Shown here piece after piece: positions 8,016 through 16,144 of a DNA stretch of 32,454 nt. How positions within the stretch are numbered: the stretch's first letter is position 1; each line of letters begins with the position of its first letter. The notes below the pieces were generated by a model. The model did no database searches. It was not told the DNA's origin and saw only the letters and a list, made by a program, of their open reading frames with translations. The position numbers were made by a program, and so were the translations under genes. This stretch comes from DASUWK01 sp036378435 (GTDB lineage: Bacteria; Chloroflexota; Dormibacteria; Dormibacterales; Dormibacteraceae), in contig DASUWK010000051.1 in NCBI GenBank assembly GCA_036378435.1, forward strand, positions 1 through 32,454, read 5' to 3'.

Positions 8016-9095
8016 GGGGGCGGGGCTCCCGTGGCAGGTTGCGACGGGCGGGGTGAACGAGCTGCCGGACGCCGCCTCGTTGCCGCCGATCGGCGGGCCG
8101 GTCAGGACCGGGTACACCCGCAGCATGTCGCCCGTGCCGTCGCTCGAGCCGGCGGTGTGCGAGTAGTTGGTCGCGCTCTGCATCTCGGTCAGGGTCAGGA
8201 TCACGTCGCCGATGCAGGGGTAGATCGTGCTCAGCGTCGCCGTCGACTGCTGGTTGAACGTCTGGAGCATCGCGAGCAGGCCCGGGAACTCCTTGAGTGC
8301 CTGGTTGAGGTCCTGCTGGTGTCCGTTCAGTGCCGTGTTCAGCTGGCCCAGCGCCGAGTTGGCGTAGACGAGCTCGTCCTGCAGCTGCCGGTCGTGCGCG
8401 CTGAGGGTGTCGAGGATCGTCGCGCCGCTGGAGAAGTCGTTGCGCAGCGACTGGTCCTCGCTGGCGATCTGGTACGCGATCTGGTCGAACTCGACGTTGA
8501 GCTGGTCCAGCTGCTGGTCGCGAGAGGCCAGCGTCCCGGTGACGCTGGAAGCGTTGCTCGCGATCGACGGCAGCTGGGCGAGCAGGTTGTTGAGGTCCTG
8601 GCCCCGGTTGTTGGCGAACGTCTGGCCGCCCTCGAGGGTGAGGATCTTGAGCCAGTAGCGCGTGTTGGCGTCGAACACGTCCTGGACCTCGTCCAGCATC
8701 ACGGGAGCCGCCGTGTCGTGCAGCGGGATGATCCCGCCGGAAGACAGGGTGGGGTTCGCGCCGCCCGCCGGGTGCAGCTCGATGTACATGCTGCCGAGCA
8801 GCCCTTTCGGCCGGATCTCGGCGCGCGTGCCCTGGTGCAGCGGCGCGTACTTGGAGTCGATCTCCATCGTCACCACGGCGCCACCCTCTTCCTGCTGCCC
8901 GTTCGGGACCAGCTCGACGTCGGTCACCTTGCCGACGATCTGGCCGTTGATGGTCACGTCGTTCTGCGCCACCAGCCGCTCGGCGTTCACGAAGTAGGCG
9001 TTGAGCGTGTAGGCGTGGCTCCCGCTCGCCATGAAGCCGACACCCCAGATGGCGGCGACGATCACGGCCCCGGTCGCGACCAGCTTCCAGCGCAT
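8013..9095 (-). CDS. Mce/MlaD family protein (fourth mce gene)
   Basis: 360 residues. The ATG at 9093-9095 overlaps the TGA of the previous gene (TGATG), which fixes the start. One membrane helix at about 5-23 has few residues before it. The MCE domain covers about 28-112, with GLLGSMYIEL at 98-107 as the family motif. A long amphipathic helical region follows (about 130-290) with repeated Asp-Gln-Gln-Leu elements such as SRDQQLDQLN, which recur in sister proteins of this operon. The C-terminus is short and ends in a Pro/Cys-containing tail (TCHGSPAP). It is expected to be one subunit of the lipid-conducting tube fed by the YrbE/ATPase complex encoded upstream. Confidence 0.93.
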   Translation of the reverse strand: MRWKLVATGAVIVAAIWGVGFMASGSHAYTLNAYFVNAERLVAQNDVTINGQIVGKVTDVELVPNGQQEEGGAVVTMEIDSKYAPLHQGTRAEIRPKGLLGSMYIELHPAGGANPTLSSGGIIPLHDTAAPVMLDEVQDVFDANTRYWLKILTLEGGQTFANNRGQDLNNLLAQLPSIASNASSVTGTLASRDQQLDQLNVEFDQIAYQIASEDQSLRNDFSSGATILDTLSAHDRQLQDELVYANSALGQLNTALNGHQQDLNQALKEFPGLLAMLQTFNQQSTATLSTIYPCIGDVILTLTEMQSATNYSHTAGSSDGTGDMLRVYPVLTGPPIGGNEAASGSSFTPPVATCHGSPAP

Positions 9096-10306
9096 CAGCC
9101 GCCTCCCCCCTGCTGGAGCAGGAAGCGCAGCGCTCCGGGCGCCTGCGGGGTGCTCACGGCCGGCGCGTAGGCAGGCGCCGAGCTCGGCGCCGCCGGGACC
9201 GGGCTGGAAGCGTCGCAGCCCTTCTGGGCGAAGCTCTGGACCTCGATGCTCTCGCAGCCGAGGATGCTCGCGATCCTGAACGAGTAGCCGTTCTGGTCGC
9301 TCTGGCTGAAGGCGGAGATCCACTCCAACGCCAGCTGGATCGCGTTGGTCTGCGTCACCTCGAGCTGGTCGTTCGGGTAGTTGATCTGGCCGAGGAGCAG
9401 CTCCGGGAAGAGCCTCGCGACCTCCGGGCTCGACACGGCCAGCATCTGCCGCGCCGCAGCGATCGTGGCCGGGCTCTCGGACAGCGACTGGCGGTCGTAC
9501 GGCGTGAGGTCCCCGAAGATCGTGTCCAGGTTGTTGAAGAAGGTGTCGGCCTGCGTCACCGTGCCGGCCAGGTCTGAGTCGCGCTGCGAGATGGCGTTCA
9601 TCACGTTGTTGCCGCTGTCGACGACATCGCCAAGCTGCTGCTGCTCGTCGGCCAGCGACTGCATGATCGTGTTCAGGTCGGTGAGGATGCGATCCAGCTG
9701 CTGCTGGCGACGGGTCCCCGTCTGAGCCAGCGGCTGCAGGTTCTCCACCGTCTGGGCGATCGGGTCAATCGACTTGTTGATGTCGGTCGAGCGGCCGTCC
9801 AGGGCGACGCCCAGCTGCTGGAGCGACTGCGTCATCGCGGCGCGCGTCTGTGCGTCCATGTTGTTGAGCACGTCGTCGATCGACACCGCGTCGCCCGTCT
9901 GCTTCTGCGGGATCATCGCCCCGCTGGACAGCTGCGGGGCCGTGCTGCCCGGGGTGCGGATCAGCTCGACGTACTTCTCACCGAGCAGGCTCTTCGGCCG
10001 GACCACGGCCCGGAGGTCGCTGCGCAGGCCGTAGTCCTTGTCGAGCCGCATCGTGACGACGGTGCCGCCGTCACTCGAGGCGCTCTGGTTGACGACATTG
10101 CCCACCTTGATGCCGGCGATGTCGACGTCGGCGTACTGAACCAGGCCCTGGGCCGACTTGAAGTCGGCCTTCAGCTGGTAGCCCTGAGACCCCGGCAGCG
10201 GCAGCTGGAGGCCGAGGTTGACCGCCGTGAACATCAGCCCGAAGAGGCAGAAGGCGGTGAACGTCGCAAAGAGGACGGCGTTGGTGACGATGCGGCGCGT
10301 CTTCAT
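9095..10306 (-). CDS. Mce/MlaD family protein (third mce gene)
   Basis: 403 residues from the ATG at 10304-10306, which is 10 nt after the TGA of the preceding gene with GAGGG between them. A membrane helix lies at about 9-31, the MCE domain at about 41-120 with SLLGEKYVEL at 106-115, and then a helical segment (about 140-290) rich in QQQL repeats. The C-terminal 110 residues include two cysteines (LGCESIEV and KGCDASSP) followed by a Pro/Ala-rich tail ending in GGGG. Similar tail cysteines occur in the other mce products here, so inter- or intrachain disulfides outside the membrane are plausible; this is an inference. Confidence 0.93.
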   Translation of the reverse strand: MKTRRIVTNAVLFATFTAFCLFGLMFTAVNLGLQLPLPGSQGYQLKADFKSAQGLVQYADVDIAGIKVGNVVNQSASSDGGTVVTMRLDKDYGLRSDLRAVVRPKSLLGEKYVELIRTPGSTAPQLSSGAMIPQKQTGDAVSIDDVLNNMDAQTRAAMTQSLQQLGVALDGRSTDINKSIDPIAQTVENLQPLAQTGTRRQQQLDRILTDLNTIMQSLADEQQQLGDVVDSGNNVMNAISQRDSDLAGTVTQADTFFNNLDTIFGDLTPYDRQSLSESPATIAAARQMLAVSSPEVARLFPELLLGQINYPNDQLEVTQTNAIQLALEWISAFSQSDQNGYSFRIASILGCESIEVQSFAQKGCDASSPVPAAPSSAPAYAPAVSTPQAPGALRFLLQQGGGG

Positions 10307-10316
10307 GGCCGAGCCC

Positions 10317-11417
10317 TCATGGCGCAGCCGGCGCCGAGGAAGGCGCCACCGATTGGATGTTCGGACAGAGGGACGGCAGCCCCGGCTGCGTGCCCGGCAG
10401 CGGGCCGAAGAGCGCGAGGTCGTTGCAGTTGACGACCTCGTACACACGCCAGTGGTGGCCCGTGTTCGGGTCGTTGTAGCTCATCACGGACGCGAGCTCA
10501 TAGAAGAGCCGGGTGATGTCGACAGTCTCGTTGGCTACGGCCGGGAAGACGACACTGCCCTCCTGGAGGTACGAGCCAGCGTTGTTGACGAGAGCCGGGC
10601 TCGAGCCGATCGCGTTGTGCAGGGACACGTCCGCGCCGTTGCCGAGGGCCTGGTTGAGGATCGCCATGACCTTGTCCTGCTCTACCACCGTGCCCTGGAA
10701 CTGCTGCTCGCGCGAGGCCAGCTCGCGCATCAGAGAGTCCCAGTTGGCGATCAGGGAGCGGAACTGTGAGTGCCACGCGGCGAGGGTGTCCATGACCTTG
10801 CGCAGCGAGACGATCACGTTGTCGAGGTCCGCGTCGTTGGCGGCCAGCGCCTTGGCGATGCCCTGCAGCCCCTGCGCCAGGAGGCGCAGGTCGCCGGCGG
10901 ACGCGTTGAGGTTCGCCCCCTGGCCGGAGACGCCCTCGCCGAGGCTGTTGATGGCGATCGTCAGCTGGTCGCGCACGTCAGGCGTGAGCGCGTCGAGGAC
11001 CTGGCTGACCTCGACCGGCGTCAGCGTGTGGTCTGACGGGATCGTGCCTCCGGCGGCAATCGCCTGGCCGCCAGGAGTGCCCCGGCTGATCTCCAGGTAG
11101 CGCTCGCCGAGGAGGTTCTTGGACTTCACGACGACGCGCGCGTCCTGGTAGAGCGGCGAGTACTGCTGGTTGATGTCCAGCGCCGCGACCGTCGAGTTGG
11201 CGTTGGGCGTGAGGCTGGCCAGGTGGCCCACGCGCACGCCGGAGATCGTCACGTCGTCACCCGGCACGAGGTCGGCGCCCGACTTCAGCACCGCGTTGAC
11301 GCGATAGGTGGGCTGGAAGAGACCGGAGCCGCTCATCTGGATGAACAGGAACGCGGCCACCAGCACGCAGATGACGCCGTAGCCGACGAAGACCGGGAGG
11401 TTGAGGCGAGATCTCAT
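10317..11417 (-). CDS. Mce/MlaD family protein (second mce gene)
   Basis: 366 residues. The ATG at 11415-11417 overlaps the TGA of the first mce gene as ATGA, so it is preferred over an ATG-like codon eight residues upstream. A single membrane helix (about 8-28) precedes an MCE domain (about 37-115) carrying NLLGERYLEI at 101-110. A helical region (about 130-290) then contains SREQQFQ-type repeats. The C-terminal part holds two cysteines (VVNCNDLA and SLCPNIQ) before an Ala/Pro/Ser tail. It is part of the same six-protein Mce set; I cannot assign A-F letters because the order of paralogues here has not been aligned to actinobacterial mce operons. Confidence 0.93.
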   Translation of the reverse strand: MRSRLNLPVFVGYGVICVLVAAFLFIQMSGSGLFQPTYRVNAVLKSGADLVPGDDVTISGVRVGHLASLTPNANSTVAALDINQQYSPLYQDARVVVKSKNLLGERYLEISRGTPGGQAIAAGGTIPSDHTLTPVEVSQVLDALTPDVRDQLTIAINSLGEGVSGQGANLNASAGDLRLLAQGLQGIAKALAANDADLDNVIVSLRKVMDTLAAWHSQFRSLIANWDSLMRELASREQQFQGTVVEQDKVMAILNQALGNGADVSLHNAIGSSPALVNNAGSYLQEGSVVFPAVANETVDITRLFYELASVMSYNDPNTGHHWRVYEVVNCNDLALFGPLPGTQPGLPSLCPNIQSVAPSSAPAAP

Positions 11418-12571
11418 GGGTTCGGCACCCCGCCTCCCCACTGACCCATCAGGAAGTTGACCAGCGCCTGCATCTGCGCGTCCGTGCCGCCGGAGAGCCC
11501 GCCGGTGCCGCCGGAGCTGAGGGGAGTCGGAAGACCGGCCGTGCCCGGGCCGGCGACGACGGAGATTCGCGTCGCGTACCCGTACGTGTCCATGCCGCCG
11601 AACACCTCGGGGCCTTCTCGAATCCCCTTCAGCAAGCCCGGGGCGCAGCTGCCGACGTTCACCTGCTCGCTGCAGGAGCCGAGGTTGGCTTGCGTCACCC
11701 CGAGGCCGCCGGCGAGGTCGCCGGTCAGCACGGTCGCGTTGGTCACCAGCGGATCGAGGGTCAGGAAGATGCTGTTCAAGTTGCCGCCGGTGCCGGCGAA
11801 CGAGGTGTCGCTGCGGGAGAGCGCGGCGTCAGCTTCGACCAACGCCCGCTTGAGCGTCTCGTCCTGAGCGGAGAGATTGGCCAGCAGGGTGTTGGAGTTC
11901 TGGATCAAGACGCCGAGCTGCGCGCGCCGGTCGCTCTTGGCGAGCTCGCCGAGAACCTGGTTGAGAGAGACGATCACCGTCTGCAGGTCCTGGTCGCGCT
12001 GGCCCAGGGTCTGGGCGACCTGGCCGAGGCTGTCGAAGTCCTTGCGACCGGATGTGAACGTCGCGTTCAGGTCCTGGCCGCGGCCGTCGACGCCCGGCCC
12101 CACGTTGAGCAGGAGCGTCTGCAGCTTGTCTCGCGTGGGCGCGTCCAATGTGTTGATCACGTCCTGGAGGTCGGTCGCGATGGACACGTGGCCCGCGGGC
12201 ATCGTGTCGCCGGACTGCAGAACGCCGGCCGAGGAGCCCGGGTCGAGGGCCAGGTACTTCTCGCCGAGAAGGCTCTTGGGGCGCAGCTGGACGGTCGCGT
12301 CGGAGTGGATCGGCGCCTCGGACGGATCGACGCGGATCTTCACGACCGCGTGCGTCCCCTGCACCGAGATGTCCTCCACGCTGCCCGCGCGCGAGCCCGC
12401 GATGAGGACGTCCGAGCCCGGGTAGAGGCCGTTCGCGTCGGCGATCGGCACGTTGAGCTCGTACGCGCTCGCGCCTGCAGCCACGCGGAAAGCGGCGATG
12501 GCGGCCAGGACCACGATGCCGAAGATCGCCAGCACCTTCACGCGCGGGGCCGCCGCGAGCAGCTCTGACAT
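11414..12571 (-). CDS. Mce/MlaD family protein (first mce gene, next to the ATPase)
   Basis: 385 residues with start ATG at 12569-12571, 4 bp after the ATPase stop. A membrane helix lies at about 12-32. The MCE domain (about 37-112) includes GSDVLIAGSRAGSV and SLLGEKYLALDPG (100-112). The long helical region (about 140-290) includes QRDQDLQTV and QDETLK-like repeats. Two cysteines (NLGSCSEQVNVGSC) lie near residues 305-315, followed by a Gly-rich tail. In actinobacterial Mce systems the six Mce proteins assemble as a hetero-hexamer. Having exactly six genes here fits that model, and this one is the promoter-proximal Mce subunit. Confidence 0.93.
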   Translation of the reverse strand: MSELLAAAPRVKVLAIFGIVVLAAIAAFRVAAGASAYELNVPIADANGLYPGSDVLIAGSRAGSVEDISVQGTHAVVKIRVDPSEAPIHSDATVQLRPKSLLGEKYLALDPGSSAGVLQSGDTMPAGHVSIATDLQDVINTLDAPTRDKLQTLLLNVGPGVDGRGQDLNATFTSGRKDFDSLGQVAQTLGQRDQDLQTVIVSLNQVLGELAKSDRRAQLGVLIQNSNTLLANLSAQDETLKRALVEADAALSRSDTSFAGTGGNLNSIFLTLDPLVTNATVLTGDLAGGLGVTQANLGSCSEQVNVGSCAPGLLKGIREGPEVFGGMDTYGYATRISVVAGPGTAGLPTPLSSGGTGGLSGGTDAQMQALVNFLMGQWGGGVPNP

Positions 12572-12575
12572 GCGC

Positions 12576-13487
12576 CTAGTCCATGCCCAGCGGGCCCATG
12601 ACGGCGCCCTGGATGAACTGGCGGGTGAACTGGTTCTCGGACGTCCGGATCTGCTCCTTCGAGCCCTCCTCGACCACCCTGCCTCCGTGCAGCAGCACGA
12701 TGTGGTCGGCGATCTCGAACACCGCCTTGATGTCGTGGCTGATGACCACGGCCGTCGACCCGTACTTGCGCTGGATCTCCTTGATCAGCTCGCAGAGCAG
12801 CGCCGTGCGAACCGGGTCCAGCCCGGAGTCCGGCTCGTCGAACAGCAGGATCTTCGGCTCCAGCACCAGCGCCCGGGCGAAGCCCGCGCGCTTGCGCATC
12901 CCGCCGGAGAGCTCGTTCGGCATGCGCTTCTCGGCGCCGGCCAGGCCGACCTCCTTGAGCCGCGAGATCACTATGTCGCGGATCTTTCCTTCCGAGTACT
13001 TCGTGTGCTGGCGCAGCGGGAAGGCGACGTTGTCGAAGAGGTTCATCGAGCTGAAGAGAGCGCCGTCCTGGAAGAGCATGCCCATGTTCCGGCGCAGCTC
13101 CAGCAGCTTGCTCTCGCTCAGCTTCGGCACGCTCTGGCCGTCCACGATCACGTCGCCGCGGTCTGGCATCAGCAGGCCGACGAAGTGCCGCAGCATGACG
13201 CTCTTCCCTGTTCCGGACGGGCCCATGATCACCGCGATCTCGCCCTCCGGGATCTGGCAGCTGACGCCGTTCAGGACCTGGTGCGAGCCGAACGCCTTGG
13301 CGAGGTCGACGCACTGGATGACGGCCTTGCCGTTGTGGTGCTCAGCTTTCTTTTCGGGCTTCGGCGCCTGCGCCTTCACCGCCGGCGTCTGCCGCGGCGG
13401 CCCGTCGAAGACATCGTCCACCGCCTCGCGCCACGGACGGCGCCCGTCGGTCATCTCGCCCTCAACGTCTTCGTTCTCTTTTCTCAT
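12576..13487 (-). CDS. MlaF/Mkl-like ABC transporter ATPase
   Basis: 303 residues from the ATG at 13485-13487, which overlaps the permease stop as ATGA. The cytoplasmic ATPase energises the YrbE permeases. Visible motifs are Walker A GPSGTGKS (89-96), Q-loop Gln140, signature LSGGM (193-197), Walker B ILLFDEP (213-219) and H-loop His251 (SHD). The order and spacing match the MlaF/MceG branch. Unusually, about 50 polar, charged residues (MRKENEDVEG through KKAEHH) precede the ABC fold. A second ATG at 13452-13454 would shorten this by 11 residues. In mycobacteria the equivalent MceG ATPase is encoded away from the mce operons, so an in-operon copy between permeases and Mce genes resembles the proteobacterial mla arrangement. 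Confidence 0.95.
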   Translation of the reverse strand: MRKENEDVEGEMTDGRRPWREAVDDVFDGPPRQTPAVKAQAPKPEKKAEHHNGKAVIQCVDLAKAFGSHQVLNGVSCQIPEGEIAVIMGPSGTGKSVMLRHFVGLLMPDRGDVIVDGQSVPKLSESKLLELRRNMGMLFQDGALFSSMNLFDNVAFPLRQHTKYSEGKIRDIVISRLKEVGLAGAEKRMPNELSGGMRKRAGFARALVLEPKILLFDEPDSGLDPVRTALLCELIKEIQRKYGSTAVVISHDIKAVFEIADHIVLLHGGRVVEEGSKEQIRTSENQFTRQFIQGAVMGPLGMD

Positions 13488-14311
13488 GTCGGAATCGGAA
13501 GGTTTGGATTCTGACCCCAAAACAGCTGGGTCATCACAGCGTTGAGCACGACGACCGCCACCAGGCTGATGGCCATCGTCTTGGCGACCGCCCGGCCGAT
13601 GCCGACCGCGCCGCCGGTCACGTGGTAGCCGTAGTAGACCCCCACACAGATGATCACGAAGGCGAAGGTGACCGCCTTGATGATCGAGTACACGAAGTCC
13701 ACGGGGTTCGTGTAGCGCCAGAAGTAGCCGAAGTAGACGCCGTCCGAGACCAGGCCGATCTGGAAGTGCTGAACGATCCAGCTCGCGAAGAAGCTGGTCG
13801 CGAGCGAGAGCACGTACATCAGCGGGAGGACCATCATCGCGGCCACCATCCGCGTCGTCACGAGGTAGGCGACCGCGGGGATGCCCATCGTCTCCAGGGC
13901 GTCGATCTCCTCGTTGATGCGCATCGTCCCGAGCTCGGCCACGAGACCGCAGCCGACCTTCGCGCCGAGCGCGAAGCCGAAGAAGAGCGGCGTTATCTCG
14001 CGCATGTCGCAGAGCGCGTTGAAAACGCCGGCCAGCGACTCGGCGCCGCCCAGCTGATGCAGCGAGTAGTAGCCCTCGACCGAGCACTCGGAGCCGGAGA
14101 TGTAGTTGATCGCCAGCGCGACGGGGGTCGAGCTCACCGCCAGGAAGGCGGCGTAGTACCAGATCTCGCCGGAATAACGGAACGCGCGCGGGATCTGCCG
14201 CAGGGCGCCCAGCGCGAACATGACGATGTCGCCGACGAGCTCGAAGCCGCCGGCGCCCGGGAAGCTGACCGGGCCGCGGGCCCTGCCTGGCCGTTCTGCG
14301 ACGGTGGCCAT
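13484..14311 (-). CDS. YrbE/MlaE-family permease (second)
   Basis: 275 residues from the ATG at 14309-14311, 13 bp after the first permease. The frame stays open upstream, but that part is antisense-like Arg/Ser-rich sequence. It is an integral membrane protein of the MlaE fold, with about five hydrophobic segments. The conserved cytoplasmic coupling element EIDALETMGIPAVAYLVTTRM spans the usual position after the second or third helix and contacts the ATPase in known MlaFEDB structures. A 35-residue cytoplasmic leader precedes the first amphipathic helix. It presumably pairs with the first YrbE to form a heterodimer carrying the Mce ring. The C-terminus ends with FWGQNPNLPIPT. Confidence 0.95.
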   Translation of the reverse strand: MATVAERPGRARGPVSFPGAGGFELVGDIVMFALGALRQIPRAFRYSGEIWYYAAFLAVSSTPVALAINYISGSECSVEGYYSLHQLGGAESLAGVFNALCDMREITPLFFGFALGAKVGCGLVAELGTMRINEEIDALETMGIPAVAYLVTTRMVAAMMVLPLMYVLSLATSFFASWIVQHFQIGLVSDGVYFGYFWRYTNPVDFVYSIIKAVTFAFVIICVGVYYGYHVTGGAVGIGRAVAKTMAISLVAVVVLNAVMTQLFWGQNPNLPIPT

Positions 14312-14324
14312 CAGTTGGGCCCGC

Positions 14325-15104
14325 TCATCGCAGCACGATCTGGTTGTGGAAGAGGGCCAGCGAGGTCGGCGTGTACAGGTACTCGAAGGCCTGGATGGCC
14401 AGGAAGCTCCAGATGACAGCGGAGTGGACGGCCCGGGCCACGCCTTCGGCACCGCCGCGCGCGGAAACCCCTTTGTAGATGCAGACGGCGGCCACGATGG
14501 CGCCGAAGATCATGCATTTGAGCTCGCCGCCGAAAAGGTCGACAAGGGTGCCTTGGGTGAAGATCGATTGGATGAAGCCCCCCGGGTTGACGCCGACGAC
14601 GGAGATGCCGACGAGGTAGCCGGCGATCATCGTGAAGCCGATCATCGGCAGGTTGTAGAGGGCGGTCATGACCATGAGAGCGAGGGCGCGCGGCACGACG
14701 ATGAAGAGGACGTTGGACAGGCCCATGACGCTGAGGGCCTCGAGCTCCTGGCGGACCTGTCGCGCGCCGAGGTCGGCGACGATCGCGGTTCCGCTGACGG
14801 CGGCGATCATGAGCCCGGTGGCAACCGGCGAGAACTCGCGGATGTTGGCCATGACCGAGAACCCGCCCAGGCGGTCTTGCGTGCCCGCCGCCTTGAAGAA
14901 CTCGCCGGCCTCCAGCGAGACGATGGCGCCGAAGCCGATGCCGGTCAGCAGGAGCGGGACGAGGTTCGACGTCAGGATGAAACGGCACTGGTCGAGGAAC
15001 TCCTGCCAGTAGAAGGGCCGCTTCATGGCCCCACGCATCGCGCCACCAAAGAGCAGCGTCATCTCCCCCAGGCCGGTGATCGACCTGGAGGCGCGAGCTA
15101 TCAC
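14325..15104 (-). CDS. YrbE/MlaE-family permease (first gene of the Mce operon)
   Basis: 259 residues. I place the start at the GTG at 15102-15104 because GGGGGGAGGT sits about 6 nt upstream. A TTG nine codons earlier (15129-15131) is possible but has a worse context. The protein has the MlaE fold: an amphipathic N-terminal helix, then hydrophobic helices. The conserved element RQELEALSVMGLSNVLFIVVPR occupies the ATPase-contact position, preceded by GTAIVADLGARQVRQ. This gene opens the operon, followed 13 bp later by the second permease. A TTGACA hexamer upstream is a candidate -35 box. Confidence 0.94.
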   Translation of the reverse strand: MIARASRSITGLGEMTLLFGGAMRGAMKRPFYWQEFLDQCRFILTSNLVPLLLTGIGFGAIVSLEAGEFFKAAGTQDRLGGFSVMANIREFSPVATGLMIAAVSGTAIVADLGARQVRQELEALSVMGLSNVLFIVVPRALALMVMTALYNLPMIGFTMIAGYLVGISVVGVNPGGFIQSIFTQGTLVDLFGGELKCMIFGAIVAAVCIYKGVSARGGAEGVARAVHSAVIWSFLAIQAFEYLYTPTSLALFHNQIVLR

Positions 15105-15195
15105 GAGCGAACCTCCCCCCGTCCGACGCAACGCGTCATAAGAATACTGCTCCGGTTAGAGCGGTCTGCATATTTCCACCCAAAGACGGTACGTG

Positions 15196-15201
15196 TGTCA
15201 A
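15196..15201 (-). promoter_or_regulatory. Candidate -35 box of the Mce operon promoter
   Basis: On the minus strand the sequence TTGACA matches the sigma-70 -35 consensus exactly. It lies 91 bp upstream of the GTG of the first permease, in the divergent gap with the mpaB-like gene. About 18-20 bp downstream is an AT-rich GGAAATATG, the likely but imperfect -10 region. Assignment rests on position and hexamer match only. Confidence 0.45.
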
Positions 15202-15288
15202 GCGCCGATCCTGATGCGATAGCAACCTGTGGGACGGCTGAGAGAACCCTGGGCACACCCAGATCAAGTGATACCGGCCCTACCAGAA

Positions 15289-16134
15289 ATGCGCAACAGG
15301 GAGTTTACCCCCACGTCTCACGATGGTCTTTACGCACCGGGCAGCATCACCTGGCGCGTCGCCTCGGATAACGCGCTGATGCTCGGCGGCGGCCGGGCGC
15401 TGCTGATGCAGCTCGCCCATCCGCTGGTCGCCGCCGGGGTCGCGGCCCACTCGGACTTCTTGGAGCAGCCGGTCCGCCGTCTCGAGCGAACGATGAAGCT
15501 CACGCTCGGGATGGTTTTCGGCACGCGTGCCGAGGCCCTCGCCAGCGCGCGGGCGGTGAACCAGGCCCACGAGCGCGTCACGGGCCGGCTGGGTGAGTCC
15601 GTGCCCGGGTTCCCGGCCGGCGCGCCCTACCGCGCGTTCGACCCCGACCTGCTCCTCTGGGTGCACTCGACGTTGGTGGACAGCGCGCTGGAGACGTACA
15701 CGACCTTCGTCGGACCGCTGACAGCCGCCGAGCGCGACGCGTACTGGCGGGAGTCGTGGGCGATCGGCCGCCTGCTGGGGCAGCCCGACCGCGCCTTCCC
15801 GCCGACCTATCCCGACTTCGCCGAGTACGTCGACCGGGTGGTCTCGACCCAGCTGCAGGTCACCGAGGAAGCCCGCCGGCTCGCCCGAGCGGTGCTGCGT
15901 CCGCCGCTGCGCGGCGTCCCGCGCGGGATGTTCTGGCCGCACGAGGTGATCACCGCGGGCCTGCTGCCGGCACGTCTGCGGGCCCAGTACCGACTGCCGT
16001 GGGGATTCCAGCGGCGGACCGCCTACCGCGGGCTGGTCATCTCCTTCCGCGGTGTGGTGAAGGCCGCGCCGACCTGGGTGCGGCGGGCGGCGCCGGCGCG
16101 GGCGGCGGAGCAGCGGCTGGCGCGTCCCAGCTGA
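15289..16134 (+). CDS. MpaB-type (DUF2236) oxygenase family protein
   Basis: 281 residues if it starts at the ATG at 15289; an in-frame GTG at 15229 would add 20 unconserved-looking residues. The family includes fungal ER oxygenase MpaB' and latex-clearing protein, which are haem-dependent oxygenases; many bacterial members have no known substrate. Recognition rests on the N-terminal pattern DGLYAPGSITWRV, then HPLVAAGVAAHSDF with His44 and His54, and on the run of Tyr/Trp-rich helices with a PxxFxEYV-like segment (PDFAEYVDRVV). It diverges from the Mce operon and its stop lies only 10 bp from the convergent ftsH stop. A role in lipid or isoprenoid oxidation beside the lipid importer is attractive but unproved. 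Confidence 0.82.
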   Translation: MRNREFTPTSHDGLYAPGSITWRVASDNALMLGGGRALLMQLAHPLVAAGVAAHSDFLEQPVRRLERTMKLTLGMVFGTRAEALASARAVNQAHERVTGRLGESVPGFPAGAPYRAFDPDLLLWVHSTLVDSALETYTTFVGPLTAAERDAYWRESWAIGRLLGQPDRAFPPTYPDFAEYVDRVVSTQLQVTEEARRLARAVLRPPLRGVPRGMFWPHEVITAGLLPARLRAQYRLPWGFQRRTAYRGLVISFRGVVKAAPTWVRRAAPARAAEQRLARPS

Positions 16135-16144
16135 TCCGGCGGGG

